Counted from the first letter of the stretch, positions 9,125 through 16,483 are shown. The stretch: DNA of 59,110 nucleotides from Carboxylicivirga caseinilyticus (GCA_025499705.1 JAFMVE010000036.1:1-59110), one strand, 5' to 3'. The notes: generated from the sequence alone by a model not told the origin. Translations and numbers: made by a program.

Positions 9125-9343
9125 TTATTTATCCTGTTTGGTTGATACTATCAGTTCCCTGGCATCAACATTCAATTTCTCTGCAATTTCAATCATGGTT
9201 TCAATACCCGGCTGTGTTTCATTGGTACACCAACGCGATACAGTAGTAAGGCTTTTGCCCAATTGTTCAGCCAACCATTTGTTTGTTCTATTCTGCTCTG
9301 CAAGAACAATTTTCAACCTATTTATTTGCTTTCTTTGTGTCAT
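9125..9343 (-). CDS. Small Xre-family HTH regulator of the restriction locus
   Basis: A protein of about 72 residues made almost entirely of a Cro/C1-type helix-turn-helix (WLAEQLGKSLTTVSRWCTNE, then a PGIETMIEIAEKL helix). The longest reading frame would start with TTG at 9352; the ATG at 9343 is preferred because the family begins there. It ends 13 bp before mod, so it probably leads the operon. By analogy with restriction-modification controller proteins it may time expression of mod and res. That is inference, because no operator was clearly identified in the upstream 400 bp. Confidence 0.83.
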   Translation of the reverse strand: MTQRKQINRLKIVLAEQNRTNKWLAEQLGKSLTTVSRWCTNETQPGIETMIEIAEKLNVDARELIVSTKQDK

Positions 9344-9352
9344 AATACGCAA

Positions 9353-9754
9353 ATTATGTGCATTTTTTTAACCAAGAAGCTAATTTATAAAACTTATATG
9401 AAATTAAGGAGTTTTCTTTTAGATAATTGTTTAGGTGTTTAGCTCAATTGAAAATCCAGTTGATTGGTAACAAGCTTAGTTTTATTTTGAGTAGATTGAG
9501 ATAATTAAGTATGGTGAAGTTCAAAAAATATAATATACACTCAGATAGTGAGTTATATAATGTTGCTCCAATAAACAAGCTGAATTGATATTGAAGACTT
9601 CGACTAAGTATCGCTAGTAGAAAAAATAGATAGAGATTTGGTTGTAAGATTTGATTGTTTTTAAAGGACTAATCCCCTGACCAACTTTATTTATCAATCA
9701 TTCCTAATTAGTAAGTGGAGTTAGGAGTAAAACTTAGATGGCAAGACAACATTA
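9353..9754. other. 402-bp non-coding stretch upstream of the defence operon
   Basis: No intact gene is visible. The part nearest 9353 must contain the promoter of the HTH-mod operon, but no clean TAnnTTTG box was found on the minus strand. The segment at about 9440-9600 is a decayed copy of the end of the neighbouring metallophosphoesterase gene and is listed separately. Nothing is recognised in 9610-9754. Confidence 0.5.
9440..9600 (-). pseudogene. Decayed copy of the 3' part of the metallophosphoesterase gene
   Basis: Two anchors match the gene at 10194-10958 with conserved spacing. The 22-mer at 9460-9481 differs by one base from 10260-10281. A second anchor, ttgctc followed 21 bp later by attgatattg, is at 9563-9593 and again at 10365-10395. 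Anchor-to-anchor distance is 103 bp here and 105 bp in the gene. Sequence between the anchors is only loosely similar and has no open frame, so this looks like an old partial duplication or the remnant of a related gene. Confidence 0.55.
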
Positions 9755-10105
9755 CTATTCGTCGATTTCCACAGGATAAAAACTAACAATTATACCTTCT
9801 CCGGACAACAAACACTCAAGATAATCCATCGTACCACCCATTAAAAGCTTTCCAATTTTGACTTCACAGAAGAAAATAAATTTCCCAGTTTCATCTTCAT
9901 TCTTGTATTCTTCAAATGATAACATTTCATAATCTTCTTTTGATGGCTTCCTGTTTAATAATTGCATTAAAAGCTGTTCCAAAACCTGTTCCTCAGCAGT
10001 ATCAAAAGCATTCATAATACTCTGTTTTGTTACATTACTCGATTTTAAGAATTCTTTTAATCGAACTTCTTCTTGGATAATAGTTAGTTTTTTGCAAGCT
10101 GTCAT
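9755..10105 (-). CDS. Hypothetical protein, 116 residues
   Basis: I do not recognise this protein. It has no signal peptide or membrane segment. The N-terminal half is helical and rich in Lys, Glu and Leu (EEQVLEQLLMQLLNRKP); the C-terminal half looks like beta strands (FIFFCEVKIGKLLMGG, IIVSFYPVEI). It stands alone between the defence-operon promoter region and a metallophosphoesterase on the same strand, with 88 bp separating it from the latter. It could be a small accessory protein of the island, but nothing in the sequence proves a defence role. Confidence 0.6.
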   Translation of the reverse strand: MTACKKLTIIQEEVRLKEFLKSSNVTKQSIMNAFDTAEEQVLEQLLMQLLNRKPSKEDYEMLSFEEYKNEDETGKFIFFCEVKIGKLLMGGTMDYLECLLSGEGIIVSFYPVEIDE

Positions 10106-10193
10106 TTAAATAAAGTATTAGTTCACAATCTTATCTGCGAAAGTATATGTTCGTCTTTTTGGCTAAGTTAGAAACTTATTATTCTTTTAACTT

Positions 10194-10958
10194 TTATTGA
10201 ATATCAAACCAAGCAGCATGCCTGTAACTATGATGTTCACCTAAATCCACATATCCTAATTGATTTGTAACAAGCTTAGTTCCATTAATATTGGTTTCTG
10301 GCATATTGGCGTGGTGATGAACATAGATCCAGTAATCAATTTTCCAATCATGTATTAATGAATATTGCTCAGAAACAAATGCAGGATTGATATTGGAATT
10401 ACGATAACACTCTGGATTACATATTTGTGTTGGAATATGATGTGTGGCAACTACCTTCTTTTTCGCTGTTGATTCTGGAATTGATATCTTTAAAAATTCC
10501 AGACTCTTTTCATGATGTTGATTGAATATCTTATAATCAAGCCTTTTGCCTTTATACTTGATTTGATGAAAATCACCAACTCCATGTTCTACAAATAAGG
10601 ATTTCGACTCAGGTATATGCGACCAAAGTACAGTAAAGAAGAAATCAACATCATCAACTGTTATTACCTTGCTATTTACAAGATATACATTCTCCCTTAT
10701 GCCTTCGTAAAATGGTTTGTCTAATATTCTTAAATCCTTTCCTGTATAAAACTCATGGTTACCCGGTATATAGTACACCTTCTTAAAATGATCGGATACA
10801 TAATCGAAGAACCAATGTGTAAAGTGTTTCTTCCCCCAATAAGTAATATCCCCGGCCAGAATCAATATATCACCAACCGGTTTTATGGGATTCTTATGCA
10901 GAAATAAACTGTTTTGAGCAAATTCTAAATGTAAATCAGAACAATATTGCACTTTCAT
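10194..10958 (-). CDS. Calcineurin-like metallophosphoesterase
   Basis: The 254-residue protein shows the ordered metal-binding motifs of the calcineurin-like superfamily: DLHLEF (9-14), GDITYW (near 37-42), GNHEFY (near 66-71), THHIPTQ in the C-terminal half and a final HHH motif (YVHHHANM). Members hydrolyse phosphomono- or diesters using two metal ions. The cytosolic substrate cannot be assigned. It has no signal peptide and the family length is normal. A partial, decayed copy of its 3' end lies 0.8 kb downstream, so this gene has been duplicated or recombined locally. It is transcribed away from the structured RNA and zinc-ribbon gene. Confidence 0.88.
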   Translation of the reverse strand: MKVQYCSDLHLEFAQNSLFLHKNPIKPVGDILILAGDITYWGKKHFTHWFFDYVSDHFKKVYYIPGNHEFYTGKDLRILDKPFYEGIRENVYLVNSKVITVDDVDFFFTVLWSHIPESKSLFVEHGVGDFHQIKYKGKRLDYKIFNQHHEKSLEFLKISIPESTAKKKVVATHHIPTQICNPECYRNSNINPAFVSEQYSLIHDWKIDYWIYVHHHANMPETNINGTKLVTNQLGYVDLGEHHSYRHAAWFDIQ

Positions 10959-11073
10959 AAGGGAAGAAATAAATCGTTTAAAAACTAATGCCCTAAAATA
11001 ATCATTTGCTCATTAGCTTTTATTAATTTTGACTGGACATATTAGAAAACATTATTGCGTTACTGACGCTTCT

Positions 11074-11191
11074 CCTCAGAAAAACCGCCAATTTAGAAGA
11101 GTACGAGAAGTCAGGAAGTGAACGCATCCTATATGGGTGTGTTCCTTTCGCTTGTTTAGTGTACTCTGGTGCTTGGCGGTACCTTCTGAGG
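11074..11191 (+). ncRNA. Long rod-shaped structured RNA candidate (6S-like architecture)
   Basis: The segment folds into one long interrupted hairpin. P1 pairs 11074-11081 with 11184-11191, P2 pairs 11085-11091 with 11173-11179, and P3 pairs 11098-11104 with 11161-11167; these are 7-8 bp of perfect Watson-Crick pairing each. Next comes a large unpaired bubble (about 11105-11113 and 11150-11160). An apical stem then pairs 11114-11129 with 11135-11149 (with G-U pairs and one bulge) around the loop tatat. A closing rod, a central bubble and an apical stem is the layout of 6S RNA, but no sequence consensus was recognised, so the class is open. The strand is assigned from a U-rich terminator-like element just downstream. 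It ends 59 bp before the zinc-ribbon gene and could also be a leader element for it. Confidence 0.55.
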
Positions 11192-11202
11192 CTAAATATA
11201 GC

Positions 11203-11224
11203 AAAGGGCATGCCCACCTTTTTA
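11203..11224 (+). terminator. Possible terminator after the structured RNA
   Basis: A five-pair stem AAAGG/CCTTT encloses the loop gcatgccca and runs into a T-tract (11219-11223). The stem is short, so termination strength is uncertain. If active it would give an RNA of about 150-180 nt ending near 11224, separate from the downstream gene. Confidence 0.4.
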
Positions 11225-11250
11225 TAGGGCTGTCACAAAGGAACAGGCCT

Positions 11251-12372
11251 ATGGAAGATTTCAAAATTATTCAACCAAGTATTTCTGACTACTTTGATGG
11301 ATTAAGCAAGGATACACTTGATGAGATTCTAACTCTTTATGATGGTCAAGAGATCAAGATATTGGATCTCATTAAAAAGTTTGAGCTCAAACCAATCAGT
11401 GTAAATACATTTCGAACTCATCTTTCACCAATCATTTGCCACGATTTTATCTGTCCTGATTGCCTGACCGTTTCATGGAAGGATCATTTGGCACGTAATA
11501 AGTATTCAATTCCTTATTGTCCGGAATGTAAAAATTATCTGTATTCTGATTTTGATCCGGTAAAAAATGAGAAAGAAAAATTATGGCGATCTAATGCTTG
11601 GAATTCATTTGGATTCTATTTTGATGAGAATACTACCGAACTAGATCCATATGAAAATTACACGATCACAAGACAAACTTATTCATCTTTGGATTATGAA
11701 AGTAAGGTCTTCTTAGGAAGCCTTGTTGCTAATAGCTTATCTGAGGACTTATCAACTATTCAGGGATGGCGTTTAAACAATGTAAAGTTTTACCCACTTC
11801 CTGAAATGACCAGAGAAGTAATGTCAAGACTTGGTTTTACAGATCGTACCCCGGAATTAATGGATATTGAAATAGCAACAGATGTTGCACAGGAACTTTT
11901 ATTTCCACAAAAACGGCTTGAAGGAACTATCCAGGAACAGTTTGAATTATGGAAGAAAATAGCAGTTGGGGAATGCAAAGAATTGTTGATTAATGAGATG
12001 GAGGAATGTGGATTCCATCTTAGACAGGGTGAAATAGTCAATCAGATAATTAGTAAACTATTGGAAGACTATTCAGTTGGCCAGGTTTATAATATTATAT
12101 GGAGAACAGTTAGAAATGCGACTCAGTTTTATGCAAAAACTGATAATAGGGTTTATGCAGCTAATTCTGTTATTCACAATTGCCAGATGTTAGGAGACAA
12201 ATTTAAAGCAGAAGGCAAAATACTGGATAATTATACACGTCGCTATCATTCCTTTCAATCAGAGATTGCCAGGTATTATTTTGATTCTGTCTTAAAGATT
12301 GGAAATGTGGGAATTGAAAAACATCCATCACCGAAATGGCTATTAGGTTTTGAGAATTATGATATTTCATGA
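11251..12372 (+). CDS. Zinc-ribbon protein of unknown function, mobile-element type
   Basis: This protein of about 373 residues has an N-terminal region with two CPxC knuckles (CPDC and CPEC) about 32 residues apart, likely forming a zinc ribbon. A helical C-terminal domain follows, with the stretch YSVGQVYNIIWRTVRNA and then YAANSVIHNCQ. From memory, the C-terminal stretch resembles proteins in Firmicutes mobile elements that carry a similar GQIY...W...HAANSI pattern; no function is known to me. The open frame extends to 11137, but the ATG at 11251 is preferred: it has AAAGGA 7 bp upstream, and earlier starts would run through the RNA hairpin. It follows the structured RNA directly and is followed by a strong hairpin. 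Confidence 0.72.
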   Translation: MEDFKIIQPSISDYFDGLSKDTLDEILTLYDGQEIKILDLIKKFELKPISVNTFRTHLSPIICHDFICPDCLTVSWKDHLARNKYSIPYCPECKNYLYSDFDPVKNEKEKLWRSNAWNSFGFYFDENTTELDPYENYTITRQTYSSLDYESKVFLGSLVANSLSEDLSTIQGWRLNNVKFYPLPEMTREVMSRLGFTDRTPELMDIEIATDVAQELLFPQKRLEGTIQEQFELWKKIAVGECKELLINEMEECGFHLRQGEIVNQIISKLLEDYSVGQVYNIIWRTVRNATQFYAKTDNRVYAANSVIHNCQMLGDKFKAEGKILDNYTRRYHSFQSEIARYYFDSVLKIGNVGIEKHPSPKWLLGFENYDIS

Positions 12373-12402
12373 AGGCCAAGTCTTCAACTTTTTGGTTTTT
12401 TC

Positions 12403-12420
12403 GGGAGGCAACGGCCTCCC
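12403..12420 (+). terminator. Strong GC hairpin after the zinc-ribbon gene
   Basis: A perfect 7-bp stem GGGAGGC/GCCTCCC with loop AACG lies 31 bp after the stop codon. The downstream T-tract is weak (ttcattctt), while a T-run precedes it. It probably terminates or stabilises the upstream message. Confidence 0.6.
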
Positions 12421-12447
12421 TTCATTCTTAATCTAATCCAAATACCA

Positions 12448-12921
12448 ATGATTATAACAATTGAAAAAAATGACAATGCCAACAATTATTTACCGCTACC
12501 GGATGAAATAATTAAGAGATATGATCTTAAGGTTGGTGATAAGTTAGCAATGCTTCAAAGGAAACGGGGCGTTTTAGTTGTTCCTCTTCCGCATAAAATG
12601 GTTAAGAATCGCAACGGAGAAGATGTTAACCAGATATATGAAGTAGTTCAAAGAAATTTTAGAAGCGTTGAAGTAGAATATGTATCATGCTATTATTTTG
12701 ACTATTATGTCGATGAAAATACCGGAGTGATTGATTATACAAGATTCGATAAATTTTATACTTCGGAGCAATCTGATTATGATACAAAATCATTTAAAGA
12801 AGCTTATCTGGATGCTTTGGACGGTGAAACTCCTCAAGAAAAAATGATAGATAACATTGATCCGACTACCCTTCATGATGAAATTGATTTTGGAGGTCCG
12901 GTTGGAAATGAAGAATGGTAA
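12448..12921 (+). CDS. AbrB/SpoVT-like N-terminal domain protein
   Basis: The 157-residue protein begins with a fold resembling the swapped-hairpin AbrB DNA-binding domain: LPLPDEIIKRYDLKVGDKL, then LVVPLP, at about residues 15-50. The remaining 100 residues are acidic and aromatic-rich (YVSCYYFDYYVDENTGVIDY) and unrecognised. AbrB-type domains serve as transition regulators or as antitoxins. It overlaps or abuts the next gene, an Xre/DUF2384-like antitoxin, so the two are likely co-transcribed. The AbrB assignment rests on the short N-terminal pattern only. Confidence 0.6.
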   Translation: MIITIEKNDNANNYLPLPDEIIKRYDLKVGDKLAMLQRKRGVLVVPLPHKMVKNRNGEDVNQIYEVVQRNFRSVEVEYVSCYYFDYYVDENTGVIDYTRFDKFYTSEQSDYDTKSFKEAYLDALDGETPQEKMIDNIDPTTLHDEIDFGGPVGNEEW

Positions 12922-12926
12922 TAGTC

Positions 12927-13265
12927 ATGAAAGATTTTAAATCAATATCAGAAGAAGCATTCTCTCTAGGAATATGCAGAAAAGAATATGCTAATATTTT
13001 ACAAATTAGCACTTCTTCATTGTATCGATATCTAAAAGAACCGCAAAAGGTTTCGGCCAAGTGCAAAGATCGATCAGTAGTGATTTGTAATTTGATAAAC
13101 AAAGGGAAATCAACCTTTGGAGATAAATCCAAGTTTTCACATTGGCTATTTTGTAAGAATATTGCGTTAGGAGGTCCTAAGCCTATCGAGATGCTTTGTA
13201 CTGTTGAAGGAACAAAGCAAGTAGATTTTTGCTTGAATAGAATTGAGTGGGGGATATTTGCATGA
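12927..13265 (+). CDS. Xre/MbcA/ParS (DUF2384)-type antitoxin-like protein
   Basis: The C-terminal half contains WLFCKNIALGG, then KPIEML, then EGTKQV and RIEWGIFA. This follows the toxin-binding domain of MbcA/ParS/Xre antitoxins (consensus WL..pN.aLgG..P.ell.t..G...V...L.rie.G). The N-terminus looks like an HTH (ANILQISTSSLYRYLK). Such antitoxins normally neutralise a RES-domain toxin that degrades NAD. The gene downstream is not a recognisable RES toxin, so this one is orphaned or has another partner. An earlier ATG at 12915 would overlap the preceding gene; 12927 leaves a 5-bp gap and is preferred. Confidence 0.68.
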   Translation: MKDFKSISEEAFSLGICRKEYANILQISTSSLYRYLKEPQKVSAKCKDRSVVICNLINKGKSTFGDKSKFSHWLFCKNIALGGPKPIEMLCTVEGTKQVDFCLNRIEWGIFA

Positions 13266-13286
13266 TTATTAAATAAATTCTAAGAA

Positions 13287-13733
13287 ATGAAACTATTTGA
13301 ATTAATTAAACAATTTCAGTGGTCGGAACTGGAAGTTCGCCTTCCAGAACTTTATCCTGATCAGGAAAAGGATTTAGAGGGATTCAAAAAGGCATTCGCC
13401 AGATTACAATCATTAGCTCCTCTGGAATCCATTATGACAATTTTGGTAACTCCTATCAAGGAAGATTGTGATGAAGTGGAGTATGCTCATGTAAATGGAT
13501 GTAAAACAAATCCTGAAGATGAAGAAGAAAATAAAATGACTTACTCATTGATGATTACTCAATGGCCTGAATGGCTGGGGATGGAGGTTTCAGAAGAAGC
13601 ATTCAAGTATTATGGAGAGCTAGATACATTGGTACATATTCTTTGGGAAATGACCTTTGTCGGTTATAAAGAGGAGAGTGCAGCTGAATTTGATGAAGAG
13701 CTAAGAAGGCAGGATTTGGATAATAAAGAATAG
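13287..13733 (+). CDS. Acidic 148-residue protein (DUF6557-like)
   Basis: The protein starts MKLFELIKQFQWSELEVRL, continues with a helical region, and has MTYSLMITQWPEWLGM followed by HILWEMTFVGYKEE. The pattern resembles a family seen in Bacteroidota mobile regions, probably DUF6557; I am not certain of the number. No catalytic motif, signal peptide or membrane segment is evident. It lies 21 bp after the Xre/DUF2384-type gene and 15 bp before a broken small gene, so it belongs to the same transcription unit. It is the position where a toxin would be expected, but it has no RES features. Confidence 0.62.
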   Translation: MKLFELIKQFQWSELEVRLPELYPDQEKDLEGFKKAFARLQSLAPLESIMTILVTPIKEDCDEVEYAHVNGCKTNPEDEEENKMTYSLMITQWPEWLGMEVSEEAFKYYGELDTLVHILWEMTFVGYKEESAAEFDEELRRQDLDNKE

Positions 13734-13748
13734 AAAAACCAAATTAAT

Positions 13749-14003
13749 ATGCGAAAACTAAAAGACAGACTTCATGCTCAAAAACGTAAAAAGCTTTGAG
13801 ATTTATTTGATTGGAAATATGCTTCGACAAATGCTCTTAGTAAAAACCATTCATTAAGATGTAGATGTAAAATGTGTGCTATTGAAAGATACAATAAATG
13901 GTATGCCAATAAACGCAATCGTATTGATGCTAGAGAAGCACTTGCAAATCCAGATGATTTTAGGATTTATGAGGTAAATAGGAGGATAAGAATGGCTCTG
14001 TGA
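13749..14003 (+). pseudogene. Small CxCx2C protein gene interrupted by an in-frame TGA
   Basis: Reading from ATG at 13749 gives 16 codons rich in Lys and Arg, a TGA at 13797-13799, and then 67 more sense codons in the same frame to a second TGA at 14001. The downstream part contains RCRCKMCAIERYNKWY, a CxCx2C cluster plausible for zinc binding. The open frame after the stop, its coding-like composition and its place at the end of the operon suggest one small gene broken by a nonsense change. A functional downstream start is possible but would remove the first third. Confidence 0.5.
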
Positions 14004-14315
14004 CACAATGTTTTTCTGGGAGTATAATCAAAATTTGACCTTTCAGCCATTTTATATCATTCATAATAAGTACTAAGGTTGTTAAATATTGTATAACATG
14101 TTTTTAGTATAACCTACTTAAACAATTTCTTCTTTGTGATAATGCGTGAGTTCTAGAAGCTCTATAATCTATTGGATTTAACAGCAATAAAATAGATTGA
14201 CATCAGATAATAATAGTATGATATTTGCACATCGCTATTGTCGAGCCTGACTTTGATATGCTATATGTGATCAAATTCTATTGATTTCGAAATGTTTTAA
14301 ATGAATTTCTGCACA
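14004..14315. other. 312-bp AT-rich intergenic region with a possible promoter
   Basis: No gene is seen. A TTTG-containing sequence at about 14221-14226 (tatttg) with ttgac some 20 bp upstream could form a degenerate Bacteroidota promoter for the secreted-protein gene that follows. Nothing else is recognised. Confidence 0.35.
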
Positions 14316-15507
14316 ATGAAACTGGTTTTTATTATTTTGACAATATCCTTGTTGACGTCGGTTATATGCGCTCAAGAGAATGAGTTTATTTATACAATAA
14401 GTGCCGAAATAGATGGAGAAAAACAAAATTTAGATTCAATATTAATTGAAAACTTAACTACTAAATTAAGTTTCGTACATAGTGAGCTACCCAATACAAC
14501 TACATATGTAATAGACTTAAATACAAATAAATTTATTGGTATAAATAGCATATTATCAGATAATAATAAGTATTGGCAGTTAATTAGTAACACAGCAGGG
14601 GTTTTAAAGTTAAAAAATCAGATAGCAACAAATGAATTTACAATTGCTGTTTATGATATTGAAGGTAAGCTGATATTTATACAAAACGGAAAAGCTAATG
14701 TTAATAATGTGTTTGAATTAGCTATTCCCCATCACAAAATATATGTGGTGAAAATTTTTAACAATGATTATGCAATCGCGATTAGAGTATTTGGCTCTGA
14801 GCATAATGAAAGTTTTAATTTATCTAAGGTAGGCACTTCAAATTGGATTAATAATTTATCAAAATCTTATTCAGATAAAAGCAATGATCGAAGTTATTTT
14901 AATATTGGGGATAGTATAAGAGTTTCCGTATTTAAATCAAATTATTATACCTTTCCGTTAAATGATACAATTGCCTCATCAAAGAGTCATGTATTTAATT
15001 TGAATGAGGAACAAGTTGATGAAACCGGCATTAGTGATGCCTGGTTCGATATTTCTGCTTATGAATATCACGTTAACTCCTATAATGAAGGGATTGGAAC
15101 AGAAGTGGTTTTAAATGATAATACTTCACCTATTGTTCCAGGTAATATTATAGTGCTGGATATAGATACTCTCGGATTGCTGCAAAAAGTTGTTTTTGTA
15201 GAGGTCAATAATGATAGTATCATTATCAAAACAACTCCTGTTTTTAGATGAAGTATTCGTTAATAAAAACTTTAAACTTAATACTGCGTTGATTGAACCC
15301 CAATCATTGCTTAAAAGCAATGCAACTAACCTTGAGATATCCAATGCTTTAACTGACGATAAAGGTTATATTCATCCTGTTAAAATAATATATTACAATC
15401 AATTTGGTGAGGCTGTAAAGCAAAAAAGTGCATTTGAAACCAAGGATATTTCATCAGATATTCCAATGGTTGAGATTCATAAAAATTTTGCCGGTTATGA
15501 TCTTTAA
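14316..15507 (+). pseudogene. Secreted protein gene with a +1 frameshift, 3' end probably lost
   Basis: The first frame gives a protein with a type I signal peptide (MKLVFIILTISLLTSVICA) and a mainly beta-strand, Asn/Ser-rich exported region; it stops at 15251. A second frame overlaps it and continues as LDEVFVNKNFKLNTALIEP to the stop at 15507. Removing one T from the T5 run at 15241-15245 joins the two frames smoothly (PVLDEVF). The gene is therefore frameshifted, or the read has a homopolymer error. The stop at 15505-15507 lies where antisense ATPase sequence begins, so the true C-terminus is probably missing. I do not recognise the family. The upstream ATG at 14301 would precede the signal peptide by five residues and is less likely. 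Confidence 0.55.
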
Positions 15508-15923
15508 GTCATCATAACAAACTATAAATGGCTTATTTCGGTTTGGAATGCCATTTTCGATTGCAAAGCATCTGTCACTATGATTTGTAATGGTTTCAAA
15601 ACCTATTTGAGAGAATTTACCAGCAACGTCGATTGTTTTACGATCTTATAGGAACTAATTTTACGTGCTATCTCTTGAAATATTTGCATCATATAACTTT
15701 TACCAACACCAATATTCCCAGTAATTAATAAACCTTTGCTTAAGGAGTAAGTGGGGTGATAATTTTCGAAATCATAGTAATGAAAAAGATAAGCATAAAC
15801 CATTCTATAAACTTTTATATCAATTTCATTTAGATGGAAGCTAGCAACTTTCTTTTTTCCTGTCGCTTCAATGATTTTTATGCAATCATTCGATTTAGAG
15901 TTCAACATAGAATTCATCATCAT
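15508..15923 (-). pseudogene. Truncated, frameshifted DnaC/IstB-like ATPase of the integrative element
   Basis: The N-terminal frame (15923 to 15603) encodes GLLITGNIGVGKSYMMQIFQEIA, a Walker A typical of the DnaC-like ATPases in Bacteroidota integrative elements. It stops early at 15603. In another frame the sequence continues as GKFSQIGFETI and then PFIVCYDDL, which matches the family's region before the Walker B CFDDLG motif. Similarity ends at the DDL at about 15508. The gene thus carries a frameshift near 15620 and is cut off at the junction with the plus-strand secreted-protein gene. The family is normally more than 200 residues. Helicase loading would not be expected from this copy. 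Confidence 0.62.
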
Positions 15924-16383
15924 TTTTATTGGGTTTTAAAAATTTGGTATCTCTATTATTTTCTTCTTTTTCATTCTTCTCATTCTTGTTTGGTTTCACG
16001 AGCGTTTCACGGTTGTTTCGCTTTACGATCATGGGCGTTTCATCTGTGTTTCGGTTTCCTTGGTATCTGTCATAATTACAGATGGTTATCCGTGTCGTTT
16101 TGGGTAGTCCTTCTATTTCAATCATGTTCTGCTGTTCAAGTAGTTTGAAAAAACGGTTAACTCTAGATTTTGACCAATTAAAATCTTTAGAATAGGTCTT
16201 TAGGGATCTGATACTTTGGCCTCTTTTGCAAACGTATATACTATCACCTATAGGTACCTCTATGTCCTGATGGTTAACTGTTAACAAGAGATGTATCCAA
16301 GCATCTCGCCTCGTAAAAGGTTCATTTGACATATATAGCCAGTGTTCCATGATATTTCGATGTAATTTTATCCAACCTTCCAT
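15895..16383 (-). CDS. Winged-helix replication protein of an integrative element
   Basis: From ATG at 16383 the product is 162 residues. It starts MEGWIKLHRNIMEHWLY and has the pattern RRDAWIHLLLTVNH...RGQSIRSLKTYSKDFNWSKSRVNRFFKLLEQQNMI, typical of phage and element replisome-organiser or DnaD-like N-terminal winged-helix domains. The tail is charged and low in complexity (KPNKNEKNEKEENN), as in these proteins. The longer frame starting at 16581 adds 66 residues without family character. It overlaps the DnaC-like ATPase by about 29 bp, the usual operon order. Its partner ATPase is broken here, so the replication module is probably inactive. Confidence 0.7.
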   Translation of the reverse strand: MEGWIKLHRNIMEHWLYMSNEPFTRRDAWIHLLLTVNHQDIEVPIGDSIYVCKRGQSIRSLKTYSKDFNWSKSRVNRFFKLLEQQNMIEIEGLPKTTRITICNYDRYQGNRNTDETPMIVKRNNRETLVKPNKNEKNEKEENNRDTKFLKPNKNDDEFYVEL

Positions 16384-16483
16384 AGTTTGGTTGATTATAT
16401 GGATGTATATCCATATTTTTGTGAAATAATTGATTAAAAAAGATTGATTAGCGTTGTGTGGAGGCAACGCTTTTTTTGTTGCG

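Noticed and set aside
9344-9352. TTG start of the HTH regulator at 9352
   Set aside because: The ATG three codons downstream gives the normal family start; the upstream codons add only three residues.
11074-11191. Bacterial SRP (4.5S) RNA or self-cleaving ribozyme
   Set aside because: The apical loop is not GNRA with the conserved SRP bulges, and no hammerhead or twister core sequence is present.
11137-11250. N-terminal extension of the zinc-ribbon protein from an upstream ATG
   Set aside because: It would be encoded by the structured RNA region; the ATG at 11251 has a better ribosome binding site.
11023-11264. Two overlapping minus-strand reading frames of about 62-64 residues
   Set aside because: They run through the self-complementary RNA hairpin, lack a ribosome binding site and show no protein-like composition.
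13797-13799. In-frame TGA as a selenocysteine codon
   Set aside because: No SECIS-like hairpin was identified right after the TGA and the protein type does not suggest a selenoprotein; nonsense mutation is simpler.
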